DNA of 64,000 bases from Kudoa neothunni (lineage: Eukaryota; Cnidaria), in contig OZ199838.1 of assembly GCA_964304625.1 (NCBI GenBank), forward strand, positions 11,408,001 through 11,472,000, written 5' to 3'. The notes below the pieces were generated by a model. The model ran no database searches and was not told the DNA's origin. It saw only the letters and a program-made list of their open reading frames with translations. Made by a program: the position numbers and the translations under genes. Positions 33,003 to 44,878 of the stretch are shown here, piece after piece. The first letter of the stretch is position 1, and every line of letters starts with the position of its first letter.

Positions 33003-36000
33003 CTAACACGAAATCTCATTCTGGCTGCATATATAAACAGCTCTGTCGACTGAATTCATCAAAATTTTTTGAATATCATCACCAGGGTAATCAAACTGTT
33101 GACTCATATTGCATTGAATCTTTTCAAGGAGCATAATACACCGCCTTAATAGAGCAATAACTTGAACCACAGTAAAGTTATTAGTATAAATAAGATAATC
33201 AAGGTGAGAAATAAGACGAGTAACGTCATCCAATGAAGGGTTAGGTTTATTGACAAAATGCTCAAAAAGGACGGTAAATACACGGAAGAATAAGGGCACA
33301 AAACGAAGCAACCTGGGCATCATGTATTTGCTGATAAGATTACAATAGATTTTAAACGAACATTCCTTAGATACACATTAAAAATAGTCAACGGCTAATT
33401 TACAGTTCAAATCACTTACAAGTTTATCGAAGGATTCAGTTGAAATCAATTCAGGGAGAAATTCCTGAACAATATGAATCGAAGGTATATGTTTTGTGAT
33501 CCACTCGACGGAGTTGATGGGATAACTCTGTTGTTAATTAAAATTATTGCTACATTTCAATTTATGGTATGCATGGGAATTTACTTGAGAATGTATCAAA
33601 CGAATAAGAGTGGGATTGTTCGCAAACAAACAATGAATATACATACCAACTTTTGAATGTATTCGTTCGATATTTAGCCATTCCTAAATATTAACGACTC
33701 AACAGATACCACGAAACGATATAGAGTTACATATGTGCTACTGTCGGCATCCACATAATCTAACGATTCAACCAACAATTGTATAACTGCCGATTTTTCC
33801 GCCATACAAATGGTATGATAGAACTCAAACAACTGATCCTCTTTTAATATAAGGGAGGTTTCCTTTTGAAAAGTCTCGTTGTAGGCTTTATCGTGTTGGT
33901 AGACACGATTCATTTGTAAAAATATGAAATGTTGAGATATATCCACGATATAATCGATACAACAAATAAAAACTTCCACCAAAAGTACATCTCTAAGAGG
34001 AAATCCAATAATGATTGATAAAATTATAAATTAAAAGAAATCATATCCAGTTTAATTATATTATAAAAATATTCATATCATAGAGATATCCTCTCATAGA
34101 CAAATGCAGACTTAAAGCTGTTTACAAACTCACGTAGCATATTACTATTTAGATAATTGCTATTTTAAATTTATTTTATCATCGTGAAAGAAATTTTATA
34201 TCATATTAGATAACTCAAACAAAAAGTTAATTTCGGTAAAAATTCTCAATCTAATACTGATTCTTAAAAGAGGGGCTAAATATGGGATTGACTTATTTGA
34301 GTTTAGCGTGTTTTCCACGTGGTAAAAATTTTCGGATATATCTTTACACAGAATTAATGTCTAAATAAAAACGGATGTTAAAAATATAACTTAAGGTCGT
34401 TGTTAGGAAATATATTGTCGAGCCAACAAATTTTTTATCTGTATATCAAAAAAAATTTATGCGCACGGAGACGTTAGGGTCTAAAAGTGGTGATTTTTTT
34501 CATAAATTTCTTTATCAATTTAATATACGAGCAAAGAAAGTTTTAAATTATGAAAGTAATCAAAAAATAATAAGTTATAATTTTTGAAACCATCAATATC
34601 ACATTTATTAAAAAACCAACCTCGAGGTAATTTTTTACATAAGATTTTATTATTCCAAAAAATGATCTACAATAAAAATTATATAATCTTAAATTTATAA
34701 TCGTTTAATAAATCAATTAACCCTCTTAAGAAAGTTAAAAAATTTGCTGCGATGTTATTTAAACCTCTCAAAACTTAATACTAATTTATTATATATCGAA
34801 GTATTCTAATGTGAACTGATTTTAAACAATCCCAAAATAAGATAATAGAAATGTGAAATTTATTAATTTGTAAATTATAATGCGAAAAATCGATGGTTGT
34901 TATATACAATATTTTTTGCCAAATTTTAACGCTACATTATTCTTCCAACAAACGTTTAATTATATTATTATATTCCTTTATTTATTATTAATTCAAATAA
35001 TAAAAACTAGTTTTCTTAAACTGAAAATATAAATTATCTAATAATCAGACGATTATTAGATAGTCTACAACTTGATGGAAAAAGATTAACAACAACAATA
35101 ATTAACGTATAAATTTTATCCAAAGTATTTGCTGGATATGAGTTAATAATTTTTTATTATGGATTACCTGAAAATATGCACCGAATTTTTGAAAGTATTC
35201 GACGGCAGCTTGATACACGCAGTTATTTCGATACTGGGTAGCAGTACTTTGACGAGATTGAACACAAATCTGATACAAAATTGATGGTAAATAGTAATCG
35301 TGATTCGAAACAATAATACTTTTCTGGATACACAACGATGCACTGCTTAAATATTTCTGAAAGCTGGTTCGAAATATCAATCGTTGAAGTTTGCTCGAGC
35401 GTCGTCGAATAATGAAGATAATGTTTGAGAAATTCGACAAAATTATCACACACCTCGTCACTCTCAAGTAGTCGACGATGTGAGCTGATCAGTTTGGAAT
35501 AGGTTTGAGCTATTTCCTCGCTCATAGAGTCACCATTCGATAGGGGGAAAGTCACATGCTCAATTGGTTTTCTCTCCGATAACACAAAACTATAGTGAGG
35601 AATCAAATTGGAAAAATATTGTGGCCTCAAGTCCACAGTCATGGCATTAAACTTGGAGACAGAATTAGAATCAAGATAACCATGTTGATCGGAATTGGCA
35701 GTTATAATCATTTTCTTAAGTGGAATCATATTCCATTGTTGTAGGAGTTGATCGTCATCAAACACAACCATATTGATGTTATAGCATGGGAAAACTCCAT
35801 ATTTCTCACATAAAAGCATATAATAACACACCAAATATTGTGAAATGTGATAGTTTTTAACCGAATACACCACTCCATTAGAAAGAGTGATTTTTAATGA
35901 GGAATCGCTGCCATTAGAATTGTTCGTGGTACTGTTTGAGGAATTGATGTGAGGATTGAATAGTGCCTCCAAGATATTGTTATCAAGCTTTAAGACATTG

Positions 36001-39000
36001 TAATCAATTGTTGTGTCAACTGAATTGTAATTTTTGGCTTTACAAAACGCCTGAACAAATTCTTCGATTAGAGGGCATATTTCTTCATGCAATGGACAAA
36101 CACACTCAAACACTTGTCTCATCATCCACTCCTAGTTTATAAAATTAATTTAAAAAATTACACTTATTAATTTTCGATTGGTTTTATCAAAAAACTACTC
36201 TTTATCACAGGTAAAATTATTATTCAATGATTTTAAGATAATATGTCCGTTGAACTATTCACAAATAAAATAACAACTTTTATTATCATATTGCTTCAAG
36301 CAAATTTTCATTAACTATTAATTTAAAGACAGGATTGCGAATAAAAAAAATATATCTTATTTTATTAGCGTAATCAAGATTACAACATTATAAAATAATC
36401 TCTAACGTAAAAAATTTTATTTCAGTACGATTATGACAACAGCTTTAATATTTTAAGTTTAATATAAATTTGAATGTGAATTTTAAGCTCTAAAGGTAGG
36501 AATTAATAAGATATTTTAAAAGATTAACATTATAATTCATAAATCTTATGTAAAAATATAATTTCATGAAATGTGAACAATAAATATCGTATTTTTTTCA
36601 GTTTTTCCGTTCGAAATTTATATTAAATAGAAAATTAATAACAGTAATTTTTAAAAACTAAAAAAATATTCAATCAAATTTGATAAACACGATAAATAAG
36701 AAATTGGTATATTTCGGAATTTTTTAAACATTTCACTGTTATTCAAACGTTTTTAATTATAAGCACCTCACCTAAGGGCTCTAGATATATCATATATCGT
36801 TATTACAATGTATGTAGCGCTACCAAATAATTCTTTTATAAAATTGATTCCTAATATCAATTTATTTTTTATAATTAATAAATTCTTAATCTTAATTGTT
36901 TTAAATTTATCTTCACTGATTTAAAAATATATATATAAATTGGTACATTGGACAAACTTCATGAGAATGAAAACATTTATAGTAAGTATATAATTAATGG
37001 ATTTGCTGTAATTATAAATCGCATCTTAAAAATTTTCGTAACTTTCTATAGCGTAATTAACGTATAATTTCATTATATAAATTAAAAAAATTAAACCCAT
37101 TTTCACATTGAAATAACCAAAGATAAATCCCATACATGTACTTTCCAATATTTTATTCATTATGTCACAAAGCAGTCCCTTAATTCCAACAAAAATACCG
37201 ACTAACCATGTACGTATAATTAAATTAGAGATTGCCGTTATTGGTGAAAATCGATTTTAGTGGTCGAATTTTCAAAAAATAAATGCCAAAAACAGCGATC
37301 TCTATTTATGACTTAATTTATAAGTAGTACGACATTTTTAAATGTATATTAAAAGCTTCTTATAAACAATTTTTCTTGGGCGCGTTCGATTTATTTAGTA
37401 CATAGAAGAACTTATATAAATATACATCGTTAAAATTTATCTTTTCATAAATAAAAAAGTGATTAATCAATCTAAATTTAGACTTTATGATCAGAACATC
37501 TTTAAATACCATTACTAAGTGAAAGAGTAAACCAAATCACAGTCGGTTTAGCGAAAAATAATGTCGATTTTCAAAATTTACGCCCACAAGACATTTTCAT
37601 TATTCGAATACAAGCATTTAATACCCTGCTTTATATTATAATTAAATAAGTACAGCACTGACGAAAACAATTAATAGATTTCAAGCAATCACAGGATTAA
37701 AAACGTTAATTTGGATGGAAATACGGTAAAAAGCATCAAAATATATTACTTTGATGTTGGCTACATTCCGCACAAAATAATCCGGAAGCCGTATAAGCCT
37801 TTGGATGTAATGTAGCGGCAACACTGAAGCATGTGAGGTAGAATTAGAAACTGGATGGGTTCTGCAGAGATTTGGCGTTACAACATTCTCAATGTTGTTA
37901 ACGATATCGCACTATACACATTACACCAAAATAATACACACGAGCAAAGAGAGGATAGATTACGATATCTTGATTTGTGGTGTAAGTGTGCAGCAATGCG
38001 AGGTAATCGAAAAATAACGTCAAATCCACCTTTGTATCGTACATGATAACAGCCGAAGGGTGTTTATTGTTGAAAAGAATATCGGGAAGATAGCAACTAC
38101 CGAAAATGTCATTCTTGATGTAGTCAATAACATAATCATAGTTCTGAGAATCGATGTATATGTGGAGAAAGTAGATGAATTGTTTTAAATTATTGAATAA
38201 ATTGAGGTCGAATGTTTTAAGAGCCCAATCGGATTGTTGTAAACTTAGTTGATGACAATCGATGAGAAGCAAACGAATTCGATCCATCCAATTTTCGATT
38301 CGAGCATCGAACAAGTTGTCATGTCTATATGAAAAAGCAGCAGTTAGTGAAACAGTCGTCTTAGTAGCCATAGTACCTAAGAGTATAATTGTATATCATA
38401 GACAATGATAACACATGAATAATATTATTCAAAGAGGTATTGTAATAGTTGGCTGCTGCGTTATCAACACTACCAACAGTGGCACTTGTGGCCGAAGAAC
38501 CTGCATTGTAGTTATTGCCCAAGGGAAACTTACAGAAAATAAGGTCCCAAAAATTATCATAACAGTCGCTGTTTTCACAGTGTACAAAGCACATTCTCAG
38601 CAAATACATCAACTGGAAACAGTCGATATCATAGCCCAAATTTTCTGTGAAATTATAAAATATCATCTCAAAAATATCTTCGACTAATGTGGCATTTTCC
38701 TAAAAATGTTATATAATTAAAAATCATATTTGTAGAATAATCAAGTATGAATCGGACTTTCAGCTTATTTATGAAATTTCTATCATTTTCAACCTTGACC
38801 AGTATAATTTTTCGAAGTAGTTGAATAGCACCTTCTATGCATTTTTCTAATCCACAAGCATCACATCATTAGATTATATTGATACTGACAGCGAAAATAT
38901 AAAGTACTATTGTGTTTGCATAACTCAACCAGCACTATCACACCAAACAACAAACAATCAGAATCCACCAGATGTTTGAGAAGCAGAATTTTGATGGTAT

Positions 39001-39901
39001 CGATGAACTTTGGAAAATATAGGCATAACTGTCGAACAAGTTTACATAAACCCGTCTGGACATCAGAATAAAATGAGTAGTTGTTGAACACATTATTGAT
39101 AACTTGATATAATACATTCATATTAATTAATTAATTAATTTGGAAACAATAACAATCAATTACAGTCATCTACTAGGTAGTAATGGTTTATTAAAAAATG
39201 GATACTATAGTAGAGTTGGTCATCATCAATAATCAACAACAGTTTGCACATTTGATCAAACGGTATATACTCTTCGAAACCTATTTTATGTATGGTATTC
39301 AAACGCATCAACAGCCAAACTCACATTGATAGTAATAGCTGAGAATAATTAGAATCTCATTTTTGTAGCTATCGCTTTTAAACAAGATTTTACCGGGATA
39401 ATTTAGATCAATTATATTAGAAGATAACATTGTTGATACATTAGTGGTGTTTAACCTCCATATATTCGACAATAACCTAAAAATTAATTCCACCTTTGTG
39501 GAAAACTTCTCTGATCTACTAATATCCGATTCGTAATTCTCATAGTGAGATAATGCATCGTCGTTTCCATCAGTGGTCATTGTATCAGCTAAAATATTGT
39601 CATCGTTAGTTCTTGCAGTTGAAGATTTTGCAAGGCAACCGCCACGTCTTTTACTGTTAACAAAATATTTTCTAGCCATATTCACTAATGGATCTGTCTT
39701 TACGGAGATGAGATACTCACAACAATAGCGATATTTCGACTGGAACATATATCGCTTGAGTTCCAATCTTTCGTGGTCATTCAATTGCGTGGTATCACTG
39801 CTAAGTCGAAACAAATATGCAAGCACTTCATTCACATCTATATTGAGTTGGTGATGCGTAGATTGTCGTAAATTTCCCACTATTGCATCATATTCAAGCA
39901 T
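33003..39901 (-). CDS. INTS2: Integrator complex subunit 2
   Basis: INTS2 is a structural subunit of Integrator, which cleaves snRNA and promoter-proximal nascent transcripts. Exons placed: 39901-39325, 39280-39164, 39102-38886, 38846-38794, 38699-38534, 38376-37964, 37911-37750, 36131-35277, 35233-35168, about 33992-33731, 33683-33585, 33527-33420 and 33365-33003. Most introns are 39-157 bp; two are long (36132-37749, and about 33993-35167). Alignment anchors: NIKEWMMRQV, then PLHEEICPLIEEF (human SIKDWIYRQL, PLHPQLLPLIDVY); LPLHYIQRL (FLPIHCIYQL); YLVCYYMLL (LLVLYYILS); IPSIHIVQEFLPELI (IPSMHICLDFIPELI); and MMPRLLRFVPLFFRVF near the end. The start is the first ATG of the long first exon. 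The protein is very diverged. The junction of the 35,168 and 33,992 exons is out of phase, so a short exon between them is probably missing from my list. An alternative donor near 38,486 is possible for exon 5. Confidence 0.88.
36132..37749 (-). other. Long INTS2 intron (1.6 kb)
   Basis: Bounded by NIK|GTAATA at 37,750 and ACTAG|GAGTGG at 36,131; both sides keep phase 0 and align without a gap to the human segment SIKDW. The interior is AT-rich with no nested gene or recognised transposon. Confidence 0.7.
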
Positions 39902-41475
39902 TGCCAATGCTCACGCTTAAAAATGCTATAAATCGCGCATGCCTAAAGAGAACACATTTTATTCGCTATTTAAAATGTGATGTACGATTCTAATGATCGA
40001 TTTATTTATGAATGCGTTAATTTAGTAACTTTTTTATTTTTTTGTATTGTCAACGTGTTTGTATTAGCACAAAAATCTAATGATTTTGAACACGCATTGT
40101 TTAATTCGTCTACATTTTTACATCCGAATATGTAAGTTTTGGTAAAAATAATTATTTTAATCAGAATTGATACGCAAAAATTAGGCTTAAATAGTCACAT
40201 ATTCAGAAACTCCTGGCAGTCTACAAAACATACAGAAACGTATATATTTATATATTAGGGTGCAGTAATTTCATCGCAATATTAAAGAAGCATTGAAATT
40301 TAACTTGGTGACTTTTAGAAATTATAGCTAAGGATTGCAATTTTCTTGTAGAATGGATCGACTTTGAGAAGAGAGAAAATAAAGTAGATTTTTAATATTG
40401 CAAAGTGAAATTATCTCTACAACAAAATAGAATTTAAGAGCTAATAAATCTAAAGAAACCTACTTCGTTAAAAAATCGTTTCAGGACACTTCTCGGCGAA
40501 CTATTTTTTGGAGATGGAAAAAATGGCCAAATTGAGAAAAATTTTATTTCTTTTATTATTTCAGTCGCAGAATTTTTTAAAAATAACGGTCGAATACTGC
40601 GATCCCTAGCTGATTACTTAAATTATTGGATATAAATTCTCGCTTCTGAGTGATTTATATAGTTGTTGAAAATATTTAAGAGAAGTAACGATGCTGATTA
40701 AATATTGAATTTCGGTTAAATATACTGAAGATATTAATAAATTATCACGACAGAAAGTTTAGAATATTTGAAAATATCAATAATATGGTAGAGTTGAATT
40801 ATTATAGATGTATTCTTTGAATATTGGGTCTCTCCTTTGAAAACTTGTTCCTGTAAATTCTGACAGATGTGGTAGCAAATTTATAATTTGATCATTTCAA
40901 TTCTATCTAATCAATATTGTGATGAGAGAGCTTGATCATCATATCTTATATAATTTTAATAAATAACTATGTGTGATAAAATTATTTTGAGCGATGATTT
41001 TTAAGTTCGCTTAATTTGGTTTTATATGATTTAAAAAATTTAAATGGTAAAAAGTATTGTTTTTGATTATTGGTGGATTTAAGTCTCTATTAATTTACTA
41101 TAACTAATAAAATTGTAATAATCTTTAATTTAAAAATGCTATTTTACGATTAGTTCTTTAATGATTTCAATAGTAGACAACATAAAGTATTCAGATAATT
41201 TAGAATTCAATGATACAATGAATTTTTTGGATATAATATTGATAGTCAATAGAAAATGTAAGAATTTTAATAGCAAAAACAAATAATTAACTATATTTAA
41301 ACTTAAAATTAAGTCAAATTAATATTTAAATACTTTTATTGCGCATTTTTATCACATATCTAAATAAATGATTCGATATTATAAGTTTTAATTAGTAATA
41401 TTAAGGTTATGAGTTTTAAATAGGACAAATCATATTTTAGTTTGATTCAAATAACGTATTGATCATTTAAAACAA
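39902..41475. other. Intergenic upstream of INTS2
   Basis: AT-rich, with no gene or repeat recognised. The INTS2 promoter must lie near the right side of the gene, but no motif is clear. Confidence 0.4.
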
Positions 41476-41766
41476 TTGTACGAGTTAGAAGTACCTCATA
41501 TAGGATTTTATTATAAACGTGACATAAAAGAATTAAATAATTACCAAAAATTCGAATTCTTTATATTTACACAAGTAATACCTTCTCCGCGCATAAATGA
41601 CACCGATAAGCCCTTTAATAGAACATATCACCTACTATTAAATCTCAATGGCTTAAATGCTCCAAAATTTTATGGTGTATGGCTGATAAAAATGGCACAG
41701 GCTATTTGCGTGGTAGATTTTAGTCCTAAATGGCATGTGCACCTGTACATCGGAGGTTTTCGATAG
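41476..41766 (+). other. Unassigned open frame, 96 codons
   Basis: An open frame with balanced amino-acid content (for example DTDKPFNRTYHLLLNLNGL, VDFSPKWHVHLYIGG) that is unusually complex for this AT-rich context. It lies 40 bp before a piggyBac-type end sequence. I do not recognise it. It may be a scrap of a transposon or host exon. Confidence 0.3.
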
Positions 41767-41808
41767 GCGACTCTTACTCTGAAGATTTGTACAGATTTAA
41801 CCCATTAA

Positions 41809-41836
41809 GGGTTACTGTTCCCTTTTCGGCACATGA
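41809..41836 (+). repeat. piggyBac-type end sequence, copy beside TTAA
   Basis: GGGTTACTGTTCCCTTTTCG begins directly after TTAA (41805-41808). The same sequence occurs inverted at 42135-42159 and again in this orientation at 43921-43945. The 41,809-42,159 pair could itself be a 351-bp non-autonomous element. Confidence 0.55.
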
Positions 41837-42134
41837 ATAAAATATGATTTTCTCTTTGGTCGAATATCCTATTTATTTATAAATGAAAATATATCTTTGT
41901 ACAGTCAATCAGTCTTATTTTACAAAATAAGAAGAAATTCTATTGAATGGTTTTAAAAATATCGCGCTGTTTATGCTCAACCACTCATTCAATACCAATA
42001 GTGAAATATTATGGCGGCATGAATTTATTTCCGTCCATAAATTTTGATTTAATATTGTATATGTGTACAACTCAGAATTTTGATTTTCATTGATATGCGA
42101 TTTAAATTAAGAAAAGTATTCACAAAATAAACAT

Positions 42135-43945
42135 GTGTCGAAAAAGGAACAGTAACTCCTCCGCGTAGAAATTTTCAATTAATCCCTTAACAGATTGTTG
42201 AAATTCGTGATATAGGTAATTCGTTACTTAAATTTATTAGACGCATTTAATGAATTCTGCGATAAAGATAACATGCTTTCGAAGCTTTATCACTTTCTCT
42301 AATCAATGTTGAGGATCTAATGGATGTGGAGGATAATTTGGTGCAAAATTTAATAGTGGATACTGGTATAAGAATCGTACCCGAAATATGCGGAGAGATT
42401 GAGATGCAGTATGAAAATAAGTAATAAATTTTTTGAAGATGAAATTTCTCCTTACTAAAAAATTTTATCCAAATAAAATTAGGTCTCAAACTTTCAGCGA
42501 CAATACATAATTTATTACCAATTAAAATTTATGTGAAGAATCTGCATAAATTTTAGGAAAGAGTTATGAGCCCTATAATGTTTTTCAACAACATTTTGAC
42601 GAAAACATCATAATGATGATTTTAAAACGATCACATTTTTAATCTGACAGCCGAACAACTCAAAGCTTTAATGGTATACTGTTACTTACCGGCTACCATA
42701 CGCTAACCTGGCAATATATGTGTTGGGAAGACACTGTAGATTCTGGAGTAATGTTAGTGAATAAAGCGATTACCGATAAACATTTCAAATCCATTACGAG
42801 ATATCTCCATCTTAATGATAACGCGAAAATAGACTAGGGCAATAAATTGTTTAAATAAAAAATCATTAATTGAAAAAATAAATGTAAACTTAATAAAGTA
42901 TGGAATTTTCAACAGGAACATCACAAATGTGCAAATGGTACCGTATTAGGAACTTCATTCCTGTAGGATGTTTAGGAGAGGGAAACCATTACGCTTTGGG
43001 TTTAAAAATTGGATAATAAGCTCTTCACATGGTTACGCGTATAGCTTTTCTATTTACGATGGAAAGCCAACAGCTAAGATGTGGAGTAGATAGTGTGAAA
43101 CGTTTCATTGATGACTTGAGGGATGTATCGAACCATAGATTGTTTTTTGATAATTTCTTTTTTCGTCCTAAACAATTTTTTGTTATATTAACCGTAACAC
43201 CGAAGCGTCTTACGAAGAAGACGCTTCGAGGTACAAACGAAAATATCTTTGATGATTCTACAAAAATTTTATGCTCTCATTGGCACAATATTAAATCAGT
43301 TTTATTGATGGCTCATTGTTTTAGCCCGCGCCCAGTTTCGGAAGTTAATAGATATTGTTAAATTAAAAAGTCTTGTGACAGGTTAAACAGCCCCACAACA
43401 TGTATATGTATAATAAGCATATGGGTAGAGATGATCTTATTGATAATTCAATAGCCTGCTATATAATAAAGATAAGATCAAAAAATGGTAGTGGTAGCTA
43501 TTCATCAACATGTGGCCTATGGCCCTGGTGAATTTATGGAGACTAATGAATGTAGGGAATTCCTCGAAAATTGACCATCTTACACATACACAAGCCATTG
43601 TAAAAAAATCTAATATTATTTACAACGAAACGTGCTATAATAGGTCACAGAACTGTATTGAGAAATTTTCAGAAGGCTTCCATATGCCAAAAATCCAATA
43701 TAACACCCTCTACGAACACACTACGTAAAAGATGCGTCATACGCGAGCAAACTACCATCCGTTATTGCAATAATTTCCTTACGTACGTGTACGTATAGTG
43801 TTCTGAGCAATTTAATTATTGATACTCATAATTAATAAATTCACTTTTGTTCTCAGTGAAAATTTATACTTTTTTTCTTTAAGAGCATGTGACCAACTTT
43901 ATTAGGATTATATACATGGAGGAGTTACTGTTCCCTTTTCGGCAC
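42135..43945 (+). mobile_element. piggyBac transposon remnant with inverted ends
   Basis: The outer sequences GTGTCGAAAAAGGAACAGTA (left) and TACTGTTCCCTTTTCGGCAC (right) are inverted copies. Between them, on the plus strand, lie blocks of a piggyBac transposase: LTAEQLKALM, TGYHTLTWQYM, ITRYLHLNDNAK (42,640-42,835); NFIPVGCLGEG; HGYAYSFSIYDGKP (about 43,025); HRLFFDNFF (second catalytic D, about 43,133-43,160); ILCSHWHNIKSVLLM (about 43,268); and PHNMYMYNKHMGRDDLID (about 43,395-43,450). Several stops and frame changes make it dead. The TTAA flanks expected of piggyBac are not visible at these two ends. Confidence 0.75.
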
Positions 43946-44878
43946 TTTGGTGAAATTAAGTTTTTTCTAAAAATAATTATTATCTGGAAGTTTTCCACAT
44001 TATTACTTATTCTATCATAATATAAATTTTGGGTTAGTTTGTTAGAATCTGCTATATTTAATTATTTTTGGAATTTATAAGTGAAGGTGTGGGCCAGAAA
44101 TAATTATATATAGTAAAAACTAGCGACACCTGAGTATTATTTATTCTGCAAATAGTCACTTTCGATAAAAAAATATACAATAACAGATGCAAGATTTAGC
44201 TCAGAAATCGCGAGAAGTATTACATAATTTTAAGTATTTATTATTTGTAGATATAATAAACTTTCATCATCAATTTCCAAAGTAATTACCATAAAAAAAG
44301 CCAAATATTCAAAAGCATGAACTAAATTTAAATGTAAGCTTATGCGCACTCTCGAACTTCCAACTATCACGTGCTTCTGATGTCTTTCAATAGATTCCTA
44401 GCCAGGACTTTTATGGTGAAAGGAAATGAGTGGCAAGATGTGGTCAATTGTTTCAATAAATTAACCAAAGTTTTACAGGAGGAAGGTTTCATCAAGAAAA
44501 TGCAACTAAATCAATAGTAATTTTTACACGTTTTTTTTCTACTGTTAACGTAAATATGTCCTATCCGTCCAGTCATGAGCGACAATCTATTAAAAGAAGA
44601 CGTCTTGGTTACGAAAAATCTCACAGGAAATTTGGAAGGGAATTGCGAAATAAAATGGAATTCCTTTCGAAGATTACTGCTAAGAAATCGCCTTGGATTT
44701 AGCATTAAAATGTTGTTTGTAATTATATATTATTTTATTATGTTTGAATGGTGCAAAATATATTAATTTTTTGAGACTGGTTACTCATATTTTTTTAATT
44801 ATCAACTGCAGTCGAATACCGTTTATCGGAAAATCGCGCTATATGAACAGCTTCTAAAATCTAATGTCGGTACCAGTA
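43946..44878. other. Intergenic with two fragments
   Basis: Holds copy B of the short dispersed repeat (44,078-44,164). A 52-codon coding-like frame at about 44,362-44,518 (+) contains RFLARTFMVKGNEWQDVV and NKLTKVLQEEGF; I do not recognise it. Confidence 0.35.
44078..44164 (+). repeat. Short dispersed repeat, copy B
   Basis: Partner of 14,704-14,788; see that entry for the shared blocks. Confidence 0.5.

Noticed and set aside
35102-35467. Long minus-strand frame overlapping the INTS2 exon end
   Set aside because: It is out of frame with INTS2 homology; a 43-bp intron (35234-35276) explains the apparent frame change.
43201-43228. 11-bp perfect stem with 6-base loop inside the piggyBac remnant
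   Set aside because: Lies within a dead transposase frame and has no context suggesting function.
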